DNA from: Guillardia theta CCMP2712
Lineage: Eukaryota > Cryptophyceae > Pyrenomonadales > Geminigeraceae
NCBI RefSeq assembly: GCF_000315625.1
Contig: NW_005434549.1
Location: 127,856 to 191,855, forward strand
Direction: 5' to 3'
DNA: 64,000 nucleotides
Part shown: piece after piece, positions 54,469 to 64,000 of the stretch
Layout: each line of letters opens with the position of its first letter
Numbering within the stretch: the stretch's first letter is position 1
Notes under the pieces: generated by a model
The model's database searches: none
The model's input: the letters and a program-made list of their open reading frames with translations, nothing else
Told to the model about the DNA's origin: nothing
Position numbers and translations under genes: made by a program

Positions 54469-55983
54469 TGTGTAATCGTGGGTGCTGGCTAGCGTGTTGC
54501 GATTGCGAAGGCTTTTATGGCCTGCTGTAGTAAAAACACCCTTTTGGGGATTAGAGGAAGAGCTTACAGGATGGTTGTAAGCCCTGCAGACGTCGGTTTG
54601 TCATCATTGGCACGGTACGAGAATGCTGACACAAGTAGCAACGTTTGCAACCAAACGTTGCTTGTTGAAGACGTCGTTTATCATGATCAGTGTCAGCAGA
54701 TGCCCATGAGCCTGAACGGAACATGCTCGCCTCCGAATGGTATATAGTAACAGCACGAAGGCAGCAAATATCTTCATAGCAATTAGTTAGAGTTTGAATT
54801 GAGCTTTTTGCGGCAGCTCCCAACAACAGACGGTCACGGGATCACCCTTGCTGTCACGAGGTCAAGAGTCTCGGCTCACGGCCGAATCACGCACTAGTGT
54901 GACCGTACAGTCAGTCACGGCACAATCTCAGTGATAGCAGGGCCCACCGGGCCCGGGCCCGGGCGGCAGCCGCGGGCCGGACCCGGACGGTTACACGAAT
55001 CCAAACTGTTTGAGAATTCGTAACCGGTCGGTGCTTCGTCACTCGGGCAGCGCCTGTGCATGCAGCGCAGCTGAGCGGTGAGTGAAGAGAGGAAGAGAAG
55101 GGGGGGGTGGAGGGAGGACAGGAGGACAGGAGGACAGGAGGGCATGAGGACAGGAGGACAGGAGGACAGGAGGACAGGAGGACAGGAGGACAGGAGGACA
55201 GGAGGACAGGAGAAGACCGAGGAGGAGGAGAGAAGACGAGGAGTGGAGGAGAAGACGAGGAGTGGAGGAGAGGAGGAGAGGAGAGAAGGAGAGAAGGAGA
55301 GGAGGAGGAGAGGGGGGAAGGTAAGGAGGGGGAGAGGAAGAGAGGAAAGGAAAGGAGAGTATAAGTGGAGCAATTGAGGGGACATGAATATTGACAGATA
55401 TGAGAGAGGATGAATGAAGCGAAGGGGTTTGGAGGATACTTGCAGGATGCTTAGCAGAAGAATATTTAGAAGTGCAAAGACGAATGTTGAGGAGAGGGGA
55501 AATATGGTGGGGAGCTCATCAGGTGAGAGAGGTAAAGGTTCGAGTAAAGTCGCAGATGAGATGCGGAGAGTGTATAAGGAGCTGATGTGAACGGCCCTGC
55601 TTGTTGCACAAGCATCAACTCTTGCTCCTGCTCCTCGGGGACATCATCGGCCTCGTTCAAGAGATGCAAAGAGTGATGAGAACAGCAGATCAACAAGGGG
55701 AAGAATGTTTTAGTGAGTGAGCAGAAGAGGAGGGGAAACAGTAAGCAAGCTAGAACATCTTTTTCATTCCCGTATCCTAAGTTCTCTAGCTCTGTGCAAG
55801 TATCATTCTGTAGCTGCTGGTATCCTTAGTGTCATCTGGGTAGGATTGCGGTTGTTGTGCGATTGCAGATCACTTTGAGTTTTTAGACGGCCGTGTCCTC
55901 CTCTCATATTTGGATCTTGCAGGCTGGTCGTGTGCTGCTGGAGGCTGTAGAGCTTTAGAGGGTCGGCGGAAAAGTTTTTCACA
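54469..55983. other. Spacer with GC-rich island and AGGACAGG array
   Basis: A GC-rich self-complementary island lies at 54830-55070. A 9-base array of AGGACAGG-type units lies at about 55117-55212, followed by GA-rich sequence to 55370. The AP-3 beta promoter and 5' untranslated region should be in the last 300 bases. Confidence 0.5.
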
Positions 55984-58900
55984 ATGTCTCTGAGCGATGC
56001 GCACTACTTCGAGGAGATGGGAGTCAAGAAGTACGAGGAGATCCGACGGCTGCTGGACTCTCGTGAGAAGAAGGACAAGCTGGAAGGGATGAAAAGGCTG
56101 ATGGCCATGATTTCCATCGGCAGAGATGCATCTAACTACTATCCGGACGTCGTCAAGAACGTTGTGTCTGACTCGCTGGAGGTCAAGAAGCTGGTCTACC
56201 AGTTCCTCATTCACTACGCTGAGCTCAAGTCCAACGAGGCTCTCCTCACCATCAACACCTTCCAGAAGGACTTGTCCGACACCAACCAGCTCATCCGCTC
56301 CTCTGCGCTGCGCGTTATGACGAGCATCCGCGTCGCCCTCATCGCTCAGCTTCAGGTGATGGCGATCAAGCAGTGTGTCCGCGACAGCTCGCCCTACGTC
56401 CGCAAGGCAGCAGCGCATGCTGTTGCCAAAGTGTTCGCGCTCGACCCCGACCAGGGGGAAGCGCTTAAAGAGCTGATCCAGGGCCTCCTGCAGGACAACT
56501 CCACCATGGTGCTCGGCAGTGCGGTGGCGGCGTTTAATGAAGTTTGCCCGGACAACTGGGACCTGATACATCCCAACTTCAGGAAGATGGTGCGGCTGTG
56601 CGCGGACACGGACGAATGGGGGCAGATTATGCTGCTGAACATGTTCACTCGGTACGGCAGGAAGTTCTTCCTCGACCCGTCGACCCTCGAGAAGGAGCCC
56701 AAGGACACCAACGATGATGGGGAGAAGAAGAAGAAGAAGAAGAAGAAGAAGAAGGCCTTCTACTCCGACGATGAATCGTCGAAGAGCAGTAGCAGCAGCG
56801 AGTCAGAAAGCTCTTCTGAGGACGAGGATGAGGAGCCAGAGCTTGATCCGGACCACGCCATGCTCCTCTCGTCAACCCTCCCGCTGCTGAGGAGCAGAAA
56901 CGCCGGAGTGGTGATGTCAGTGGCGACTCTCTTCCATTACCTGGCACCTCGAGCACAGGTGGCCAAGGTTGGAAAGAGCCTGGTCAGGGTGCTCAAGAAC
57001 AATCGAGAGACGCAGTACCTGGTCCTCAAGAACATCGCTACTCTAGTCCTCAGCCGCCCGGAGATGTTCGATGGATCCGCCAAGGAGTTCTTCCTGCGGG
57101 CGCATGACAGCACGGCCTCTGCCCTGCTCAAGCTGGAGGTCTTGTCCCAGCTTGTCAACGAGAGCAACTCCCAGCTGATCATGCGCGAGTTCAACGCCTA
57201 CATCAAAGACACGTCGAGAGATACCGTACTCATCGCTGCCACCATTCAAGCCATCGGCAGGGTCGCGGCCTGGCACCCTTCGCTCACCGACACCTGCCTG
57301 CGCGGCCTGATGACTCTCATCTCCAACTCCAAGAACGAGCAGATGGTGGCAGAGAGCGTCGTCGTCGTCCGAGCTCTCGTCCAGCAAGCTCCCGAGCAGC
57401 GGGTTCGCATCATCAAGCAGCTCATCAAGCGCCTGGAGAACATCAAGGCTGCCCCGGCTCGCGCGAGCGTCATCTGGATGGTGGGGGCCTATCACAACCT
57501 GATCCCTCAAGTCGCTCCTGACGTCCTCCGCGAACTCCTCAAAGTCTTCAAGACGGAGAGCACGCAGGTGAAGCTCCAGATCCTCAACCTGTCCTGCCGC
57601 CTGTTCCTCACCGAGCCCGACACGTGCACGCCCATGTTCGTCTACGTCCTCGACATGTCGCGCTACGACACGGACTTCGACATCCGCGACCGAGCCCGCA
57701 TGATGCGCACCATCCTCTTGACGGACAAGTGCGACAAGCTCAAGGAAAAGGCGTCACAAATCTTCCTCGGGGAGCGCAAGGCCCCGGAGTTCTACGCGCC
57801 CTCGAGGGACAGCGAGTCGTTCTCGCTCAACTCTCTCTCGCACGCCGTCAGCCATCACGTGGCAGGCTACATCGAGATCCCCGACTTCCCCGAGGACGTG
57901 CCGGATGGGTCCATCCGGGACCCGATCATCTCCTCGTCGTCGGAACGGTCGGACAACAAGACGAGCAGCAAGAAGGACGAGAAGAGGATGAAGAGGGAGG
58001 TCAGTGACTTCTACAAGGAGTCTGACAGCAGCGGGTCTGAGGACGACTCGAGCGACAGCAGCGACGGGAAGGGCTCGTCGGACAGCGACAGTGACAGCGA
58101 CTCTTCGTCCTCCAGCGACGACTCTGACTCCTCCAAGGGAAGCAGCTCCGACAGCGACGACTCGGCGCGGGAGAAGAAGGCCAGTCAGAAGAAGAAAGCT
58201 TCTGCCAAGAAGGCGAAGCAGGAGGAATCGTCCTCGGACACGGACTCCGACTCGGACGACTCCGACTCCGACTCTGACTCGGACAGCAGCACGGAGAGGA
58301 GGAAGAAGAAGCAGGAGGAAGCGAAGAAGAAGGCCAAGGCGGCAGAACAGAAGGCTGCGGCAGCCAAGAAGGACGCGCCTCCTCCCTCCAAGAACAAGTC
58401 CAAGGAGGAGAAACCCAAGGCAAAGGCGCAGGAGCCGGTTGCTTCGCTCATCGACCTCGGAGACCAGCAGGGCGTCTCGTCGCTGCTGGATACTTCTACT
58501 CCCTCCTCCGCCAAGCCCCTCACCCTGCAGGTCGAGACGTCGGGAGGGATCTCGCCGCAGGGCTCCAAGCAGGCTGCGGCGACGCCGACGGGCAAGGCAG
58601 CAGCGTCGATGCTGGACAAGGACAAGTTGCTCGTGCACAACCTGCTGCACTTCGCCAACGGGGGAGGGCTGAACGTGGAGTACTGCTTCACGCGAGAAGA
58701 GAGCATGTACGGTGTTGGGATGAACACAGTCAAGCTCTCCCTGCACAACACAACCAACGTGCTGATGCAGAACGTGAGGATCGGAGACAAGAGACTCGAA
58801 GCGGTGAGGCTGCTTGCTCTCGATGGAGGTGTTGGTGCTGATGCGTCGGCTGGCAGGGGATGGAGCTCGAGCCTTTCTCCGACGTCGCTCTTCTCCCTGC

Positions 58901-59662
58901 CTCCTCCACCAACTCCGTCAAAATCCACATCAACTTCGGGGGCAAGATGAGGTCTGCCAAGTTCGACCTCGTCACGGATAAGGTGAGAAACCTCCTCTCC
59001 TGCTGGGGTGGAGCTGAGTCAGACGCGCAGGGAACGTACCCGGTGGCCCTGACACCCTCAGCTGGGGAGCTGGTGAACCCGCTGCTGCTGTCGGAGCCCG
59101 AGTTCGACGAGCTTGCAAAGGGTCTGCGAGGGATGCACGAATGCAAGCTGACCCTCCCCCCTGTCGATGACAAACCTGCGGAAGAGATCAGAGAGAAGGT
59201 TGCGGAAGCCTTTCCCTCATCGCTCTCCTTCTCCTCCCTCCTTCTACTCCCTCCTTTTTCCTCCTTTTCCCCCTTCCATCTACTTCTCCTTCCCTGACGT
59301 TACCGCGCAGGTTTTGTTGCTTTGTAATATGTATCCAGTGGACAGCCAGACCGAAGGCATCTATAAGGTAGGAGGAGGAGGAGGAGGAGGAGGAGGAGGA
59401 GGAGGAAAAGAGCTAACATGGGACAGTTTGCGGGAAGAGATCTCGGAGGAGAGGCGAAGAACGTCGTGCTGGTGGCGCTAGACGTGCAGGTGGGTGGTTG
59501 GCCTGAAGCTTGCGGGATCTGACAGCCAGCAGGGAACGCTGGTGGGTAGGAGTGAGAGCACGCTGCTGAGCCGGCAGATCGTCAAGGTAACTCAGAGGAG
59601 ACCCGATCGGCTGCGAGCTTAATATGCCATGGCAGGAGCTGAAGGATGCCTTCTTGAAGTAG
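55984..59662 (+). CDS. AP3B: AP-3 complex beta subunit (beta-adaptin)
   Basis: Seven exons join in phase and give 1104 residues: 55984-58803, 58857-58982, 59031-59198, 59311-59367, 59427-59489, 59533-59586 and 59636-59662. The N-terminal 600 residues are an adaptin HEAT-like solenoid (KKLVYQFLIHYAELKSNEAL, RSSALRVMTSIRVALIAQLQ, HAVAKVFALDPDQ). Two Lys- or Ser/Asp/Glu-rich low-complexity segments follow, at about residues 245-280 and 665-830. The second is the long phosphorylatable hinge typical of AP-3 beta. The C-terminal ear reads VRIGDKRLEA, then GMELEPFSDVALLPASSTNS, then TYPVALTPSAGELVNPLLLS, then GMHECKL. AP-3 sorts cargo from endosomes or trans-Golgi to lysosome-like organelles. An inverted fragment of exon 1 lies at 53330-53614. 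Confidence 0.95.
59372..59408. repeat. (GGA)n microsatellite in an AP-3 beta intron
   Basis: A pure GGA run directly after the donor at 59368. On the plus strand it is purine-rich, unlike the pyrimidine tracts that precede acceptors elsewhere. Confidence 0.85.
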
Positions 59663-59944
59663 CCTCCTCATCTTCTCCTCCTCCTCTCCTCCTCTTCCTC
59701 CTCCTCTCCTCTGCTTCTCTTCTCTTACTAAAGGCGTTGTCGCAACTTCTCGACTCTTTCTCTCACTCGCAAACACTCCAACTTTCAACTGAGCAGCAGC
59801 ATCCCGCCAGTCTCTACCTGCTCCCCAGCAGGGGCCATGGCAGTACCAGCACATGCTGCTGGTGCTCCTCTAGTCTGGCAGCAGACAGGCCCAGCAGCTC
59901 CTCTATCCTCCCTTCCCCCCTTCCCCCAAGTATCAGAATGAAAG

Positions 59945-60682
59945 TGTGTGATTGATACACATGGTGAAGATTTCAAATCTGCAAGTAAGAATGCGTATGT
60001 CTCTTCGAATATATTCAGCTCACTTGAAGTCATTCACTCGCAAGACTCTCCTCCTCTCAACATTCACCAGCATGATCATATTTTTACCATCAGCCTCCTG
60101 CAGATGTCTTTGTAAAGGTCCTGCACCATCGGTCAGTGAGCGCGACATGGAGTTTGTAGTCTACGTTGTCCCCAGAGACTAGGTCTGAAACAAGCAGCAG
60201 AAGATTATCTTTGACCTCTTGGCCGTTGACTGGTTTGACCATACAGAGCAGTCAACGGCAAGAAACGTTTTTGATCGGCACAACTCACTCGCAACAATCT
60301 TGGAGAAGCGGAAGGAGAACCTGACTTTGTTCTTCTCTCCTTTGATGGAGCAAGAGTTGCTCGACCGGATGGTGACCTACAAGGGTTGTCATCATCCCAG
60401 CAGCAGATCTTGGTTGCACAAGAGTTTGTCGGCACCTTGTACTCTGTTAAAAGTTTGATCATGTCGCCGACAGCTTTTGCAAGCTCCTGTCAAGACTCTC
60501 AGATAAGGATACAGCTGGGGCATCAGAGCTCTGCCTTGGATGTGACATTCGCCAGGTTTGAGCTCTTCTCAGCTCCTCTCAGCAACTGCATCTCCTCGGA
60601 GGCCTCCACGGAGATGCTGAGACATCCAGTAAGATCGACGAGATGTAACGTGTACCAGCACCGTCTCTTGGGTGACTTGTAG
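59945..60682 (+). CDS. Unidentified protein, at least three exons
   Basis: Open stretches with protein character are 59945-60115 (VIDTHGEDFKSASKNAYVSS...), 60201-60371 (IIFDLLAVDWFDHTEQSTAR...) and 60407-60682 (ILVAQEFVGTLYSVKSLIMS... to a stop). The second and third join in phase across an unusually short 35-base interval with GT-AG ends. The junction between the first and second does not restore the frame in any way I tried, so it may belong to another gene or there is a missed exon. An in-frame stop precedes the first stretch, so an upstream exon is needed. No family is recognised. Confidence 0.45.
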
Positions 60683-60876
60683 ATGCCGGAAGCACTTGTA
60701 TCCCCCGATCGTTTGGTGTTGAACAGCTGCCTCTGTCTCGATGGCTCACGCGTGGAAAGAAGCGTGAAGAACCAAACATACCATGGAGTTAGTCTGTGAA
60801 GCATTGCACCACAACGCAATGTTCTTGTTGTCGTGTGTTTGTGAGATGGCAGACTCGTGGTCCTCTGACTTCACTC

Positions 60877-62218
60877 TCAGGTCAATCCAAAATCGGTTTC
60901 CTTGGGCTCGCCCTGCAAGAAGTTGCTCAGCAGGTCCAACGAGTAACGGGGCACCAGACCTTGAGCATAGTACTGGTGGGGCAGGGAGTTAGGGAAGAGA
61001 AGCTCGTAGGCTACGTCAGGCAATGGCTGCACAATGGCCGCCTTCGTGCTCGTCGGTTGATCCTCCTTCCCAGGCTCGAGGTTGAACGAGGAGAAGTCAC
61101 TCTGCAGGCGAGTCAGGGGCGAGCAGAGGGGATAGGAAGGATGACCACTATCTCCTGATCGAACTCTTCTCCGAGGTCGATGAACCTGTCGTTCATGACT
61201 TGAATCCAAGGATGCTCCCACGCCTGCATCCAGTCGGTGGGTCATCGTCGGGCAGCTCTGGACCTGCTCACCTTGCTGATGTGGATGCGCTTCTTGGAGT
61301 CGATCTTCATGAAACCTCGGATCAAGTCCGAGACCTCTGCAAGATCGTCAAACATCCCCAGCACATCGTCACCAAGACCTGGGGAGCAGGAGGATGGGAT
61401 GCTGTATATTCCTTTCTGTATCTTGTTGAACCTGAGGGCACAATCAAGTCAATGAGATCAAGGCAACCGGCGCCGCAGCTTACAGCTCTGGTTGGTTGTC
61501 TGCTCTGAAGGGACACCTCCCGACGACGAGGGTGTAGAGAGTCGCTCCCAGACTCCACAGGTCTATCGCTATTCCATCGTACTTCTGGCCCATGATGATT
61601 TCCGGTGCAGCGTAACTGACAGTCAAGTCATCCTTACTGTCCCGCGAGTCAAGATTCTCACCATGGGGTACCACAGATGGTCTTGAGAAGCTCTCCGGGT
61701 TTGATGTCATTGCTCAGCCCAAAGTCGGCAATCTTGCAGACGTACTTGCCAAAGTCCTGCTCTACCAGCAAGATGTTCTCAGGCTTCAGATCGCGGTGTG
61801 AGATCTCCTGCCGATGGCAGAAGTCAACCCCGCTCATGATCTGGGTGAAGAACTGCCGGGCCTCCAGCTCTTGTAGCTTCCCCTTGGAGACGACATAGTT
61901 GTACAGCTCTCCCCCACTCGCAAAGTCGAGGACAAGAAAGAGCTTCGTTCCTCTCTCGATGCACTCGTGCATTGATATGATGTTAGGGTGGGAGATGTTC
62001 TTCAGCACATGCATCTCCCGCAAAACCCTCTCCAGGTCCTTCACGTTGTGGATCCTCGACTTGTCCACAATCTTGACAGCAAAGACCTGATTCGTTGACA
62101 CATGGGTAGCGAGCCTGACCTTGGAGTATGCTCCTGCCCCGATCACCTTCCCCAGGTCGTAGAACCCGATGTTCTTTGTGTCTCCTTCCTCCCTCTTGTC
62201 TGTTGCGGCGCTCGACAT
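60877..62218 (-). CDS. Ser/Thr protein kinase, CAMK/AMPK-like
   Basis: Five exons join in phase: 61662-62218, 61484-61615, 61272-61431, 61146-61223 and 60877-61101, giving 383 residues. The kinase domain starts near residue 18. Visible motifs are the Gly loop GAGAYSKV, catalytic Lys in [21 protein letters not shown] in [10 protein letters not shown], and the activation segment end GTPCYAAPE, which is formed across the first intron (TG|T codon). Then [19 protein letters not shown] and the domain end AWEHPWIQ. All catalytic residues are present, so it should be active. An 80-residue C-terminal extension with no recognisable UBA or KA1 domain follows. Closest to the SNF1/CaMK group by motif style. 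The start ATG is in context GACATGTCG. Confidence 0.92.
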
Positions 62219-63660
62219 GGCTCACGTCTCACAAGCTTACGACTCTGCACAGCATGGAAGATGGGAGAATACGCTGCTGGCGCTATCCAAGTCTGCTGCC
62301 ACACTCATGAGAGCGGTTGCTTTCCTCCATCGCCGTTGCAACTTGTTCACCTTACATGTATCAAGGCAGCAACTCGAGCTGAAACGCTTTCATGGCAACA
62401 CGTCTCCTTCCTCTCCTGCTCAATGACTGGTGCCTCCTCTTTCCCCTCCTTCCCTCCTGCTCCTCAGCCCTGCCGCCCCACCATGGAGGCCCCCAGAGCG
62501 GCAGTCGGACAACGCGGCATGCGGAGCTCAGCCAGTCTGACGATCCGATCCGAGCCCGCCTCAAGGATCCAGCAGCTGACAGTCAACCGGACCTAACTGA
62601 ACTCATCATATCTCAGTCACACGGCACGGTGGCCGGGCCCGCCGGGCCACCGTGGCACGTTCGGAAGTTCCGAAGTGACACCCCCGGCCCCGCTGGTGTA
62701 CGGTGACTCAAACTTCACCGTCAGCTCAGCTGGTGATCATCGGACGTCGGACCGTGGCAGTCCGACTGCCACGGGGGCCACCAGCGCCACCCCGTGGGGC
62801 CGGGCGGCCGGGGTGACTGCGGGCCGGGCCGGGGCGGGCAGCCTCACGGTGAGTCCGATCACGGCACCGTCGGTGGTGCGGCCTGGGCCCGGCGGGCGGC
62901 CGCCCGGCGCCGCTCAGCCCCGGCCGGGGGGCTCGGAGGCTCACTGCCGTGAGTCACGGATGCTCGGAGTGTCCGACCCCCAACTTGGCAAGCTGAGCCG
63001 CTGAATCACGGCGGATCCGGCCGCCGCGCCCCCCCGGGCATCCGATCCGACCGTGCCCGGGGCCCGGGGGCGACTCGCCGAGTCGTCGAAGCTCAGGGGC
63101 TCAGTGCCCGGGCCCCGGCGGGTGTGGCAGCGGCCCCCCGGAACTTCAAGGTGACTCTGGGACCCGGGCCGGGCCGGCAGCCGCGCCGGAGATCGGATGG
63201 GCCTGATCCGAGCCTGCCAGCCGGACCGTTAAAGATCACTGGCATGGATTCCGGGTCCCAAGACTCGGCCGTCCGACTGAGTCAGGGTGAAAAAAATGAT
63301 CTTTCATGCGGGAATCGGAAATTCGCTCTTGTCAGCCTCTGGGAGCCCAGTGGGCGGCCAGAGAGACTCAGTCCGAACTCAAGTTGGCGGACCGCACCGT
63401 CCCACCCAACGGCCTTGAGTACTTAAAGCCGCCTCCGAACCGTTTGCCGGAAACATCAAGTATCAGTGGCAGGAATGAAGCTGCGGTACGGTAGAAGATG
63501 CCAGAAGACCCGAGCACATTCAGTCAGTGTCATTTACAATGTATTGCAGTCTCCCAATCAAAAATAAAATTACAGCTTCTACGCGCAAAAAACCTAGATG
63601 GCCTCGGAGAGCCTCAACCCTCATACTGGTGACCGCGCGGACCAACTTCAACATTCACCA
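62219..63660. repeat. Spacer with GC-rich self-complementary island
   Basis: 62219-62540 is the 5' flank of the kinase gene. From about 62560 to 63480 the sequence is dominated by CCGGGC, GGCCGGG, GTCACGG, CTCACGG and AACTTCAAG words. No gene is supported; ORFs are Pro/Arg/Gly-rich compositional artefacts. Confidence 0.6.
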
Positions 63661-64000
63661 TCACATCTCTCGGTCTAACGCAGCCCGAGCGCGCTTGCCT
63701 CCCCTCTCCTCCTGCTCGTTCCTTTTCGCATCTCTCCTCTTCTGCGACCGCTCCCTCGCCTTGTCGGTGATCTGCTTGTACTTGGCCACTGCCTCCTGGC
63801 AGTACTTGAGAGCAACCTTGTATTGCCTGTCTCGCTCGTCCAGGTACATGGACGCCTTGAAGTCGTTGATGAGGTTGTCTCCCTTGCGCTTGGTGGTCCC
63901 CGTCATCAGCCCAGCCTGCAGCATCATGTTCGTCACGTCGTTGCTGTAGTCCGACCGGCTCATGTCGTGCGCCCTCTTCTCCTTCCCGCACTGCTGCACT
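63661..64000 (-). CDS. C-terminal part of an unidentified protein running off the right edge
   Basis: The minus strand is open from the window edge to a stop at 63661. The sequence has a helical character: SDYSNDVTNMMLQAGLMTGT, YLDERDRQYKVALKYCQEAV, AKYKQITDKARERSQKRRDA and a basic tail. The Ala/Tyr/Lys helix pattern is reminiscent of TPR- or MIT-type helical bundles, but I cannot name it. Real coding is likely because codon use matches neighbours and the competing frame is worse. Confidence 0.6.
   Translation of the reverse strand, partial: VQQCGKEKRAHDMSRSDYSNDVTNMMLQAGLMTGTTKRKGDNLINDFKASMYLDERDRQYKVALKYCQEAVAKYKQITDKARERSQKRRDAKRNEQEERGGKRARAALDREM

Noticed and set aside
58004-58746. Long ORFs on both strands over the AP-3 beta hinge
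   Set aside because: They are shadows of the Lys/Ser/Asp-rich hinge. The adaptin frame has clear homology and joins its exons in phase.
58801-58856. Reading straight through into DGGVGADASAGRG at the AP-3 beta ear
   Set aside because: The frame breaks the ear homology. A 53-base intron at 58804-58856 restores GMELEPFSDV in phase.
1-64000. Ribosome binding sites, operons, riboswitches and rho-independent terminators
   Set aside because: Spliced genes show the window to be eukaryotic, so these prokaryotic signals are not expected. I also saw no tRNA or rRNA gene I could support by eye.

Overview
The window is nuclear DNA of a eukaryote. Coding stretches are broken by short GT-AG introns, mostly about 45-60 bases, that keep the reading frame exactly. 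Genes are complete eukaryotic families: AP-3 beta adaptin, a MADS-box factor, an F-box protein, voltage-gated and potassium channels, a CAMK-type kinase and a bHLH-PAS factor. Small introns, GC-rich exons, pyrimidine microsatellites and roughly one gene per 3 kb suggest a unicellular alga or protist. A cryptophyte such as Guillardia theta is my best guess, but this is inference, not proof. Two runs of exactly 100 N are assembly gaps, and both lie inside genes.

Layout, left to right: a Par3/HAL N-terminal-like domain (minus, 0.7-1.1 kb); a small acidic protein (minus, 1.9-2.5 kb) with a paralogue at 41.5 kb; a repeat field (2.7-4.1 kb); a TspO/MBR-like membrane protein (minus, 4.3-5.4 kb); a large surface protein ending in two LysM domains (minus, 6.0-8.9 kb); an ankyrin/2-oxoglutarate oxygenase (plus, 9.4-12.9 kb); an RNA-binding protein with ubiquitin-like, cold-shock and CCCH domains (minus, 13.6-17.1 kb); an ankyrin protein (minus, 19.6-20.4 kb); an F-box protein (minus, 23.2-24.1 kb, perhaps reaching 21.5 kb).

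The centre holds a bHLH-PAS protein with two cyclic-nucleotide-binding domains (plus, 25.8-29.5 kb), a MIB/HERC2-domain protein (minus, 29.7-30.5 kb), a coiled-coil protein (plus, 31.6-34.0 kb), the membrane domain of an apparently truncated protein (plus, 35.5-36.4 kb), a PH/voltage-gated channel/EF-hand protein (plus, 37.9-40.8 kb), a MEF2-type MADS-box protein (plus, 43.5-44.5 kb) and a hypothetical protein (minus, 44.6-45.6 kb). The right part holds an SK-like potassium channel (plus, 47.9-51.8 kb), two paralogous tail-anchored small proteins (minus, 52.4 and 54.1 kb) with an inverted fragment of the AP-3 beta gene between them, the AP-3 beta gene itself (plus, 56.0-59.7 kb), an unidentified plus-strand gene (59.9-60.7 kb), a Ser/Thr kinase (minus, 60.9-62.2 kb) and an incomplete gene at the right edge.

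Two intergenic sequence classes recur. One is islands of extreme GC content built from a small vocabulary of self-complementary words. The other is AT-richer spacer studded with short G or C runs. Several proteins point to calcium and cyclic-nucleotide signalling (EF-hand channel, SK-like channel, cNMP-binding bHLH-PAS factor), but there is no operon-like linkage. The strongest candidate for something undescribed is the bHLH-PAS protein with tandem cyclic-nucleotide-binding domains.
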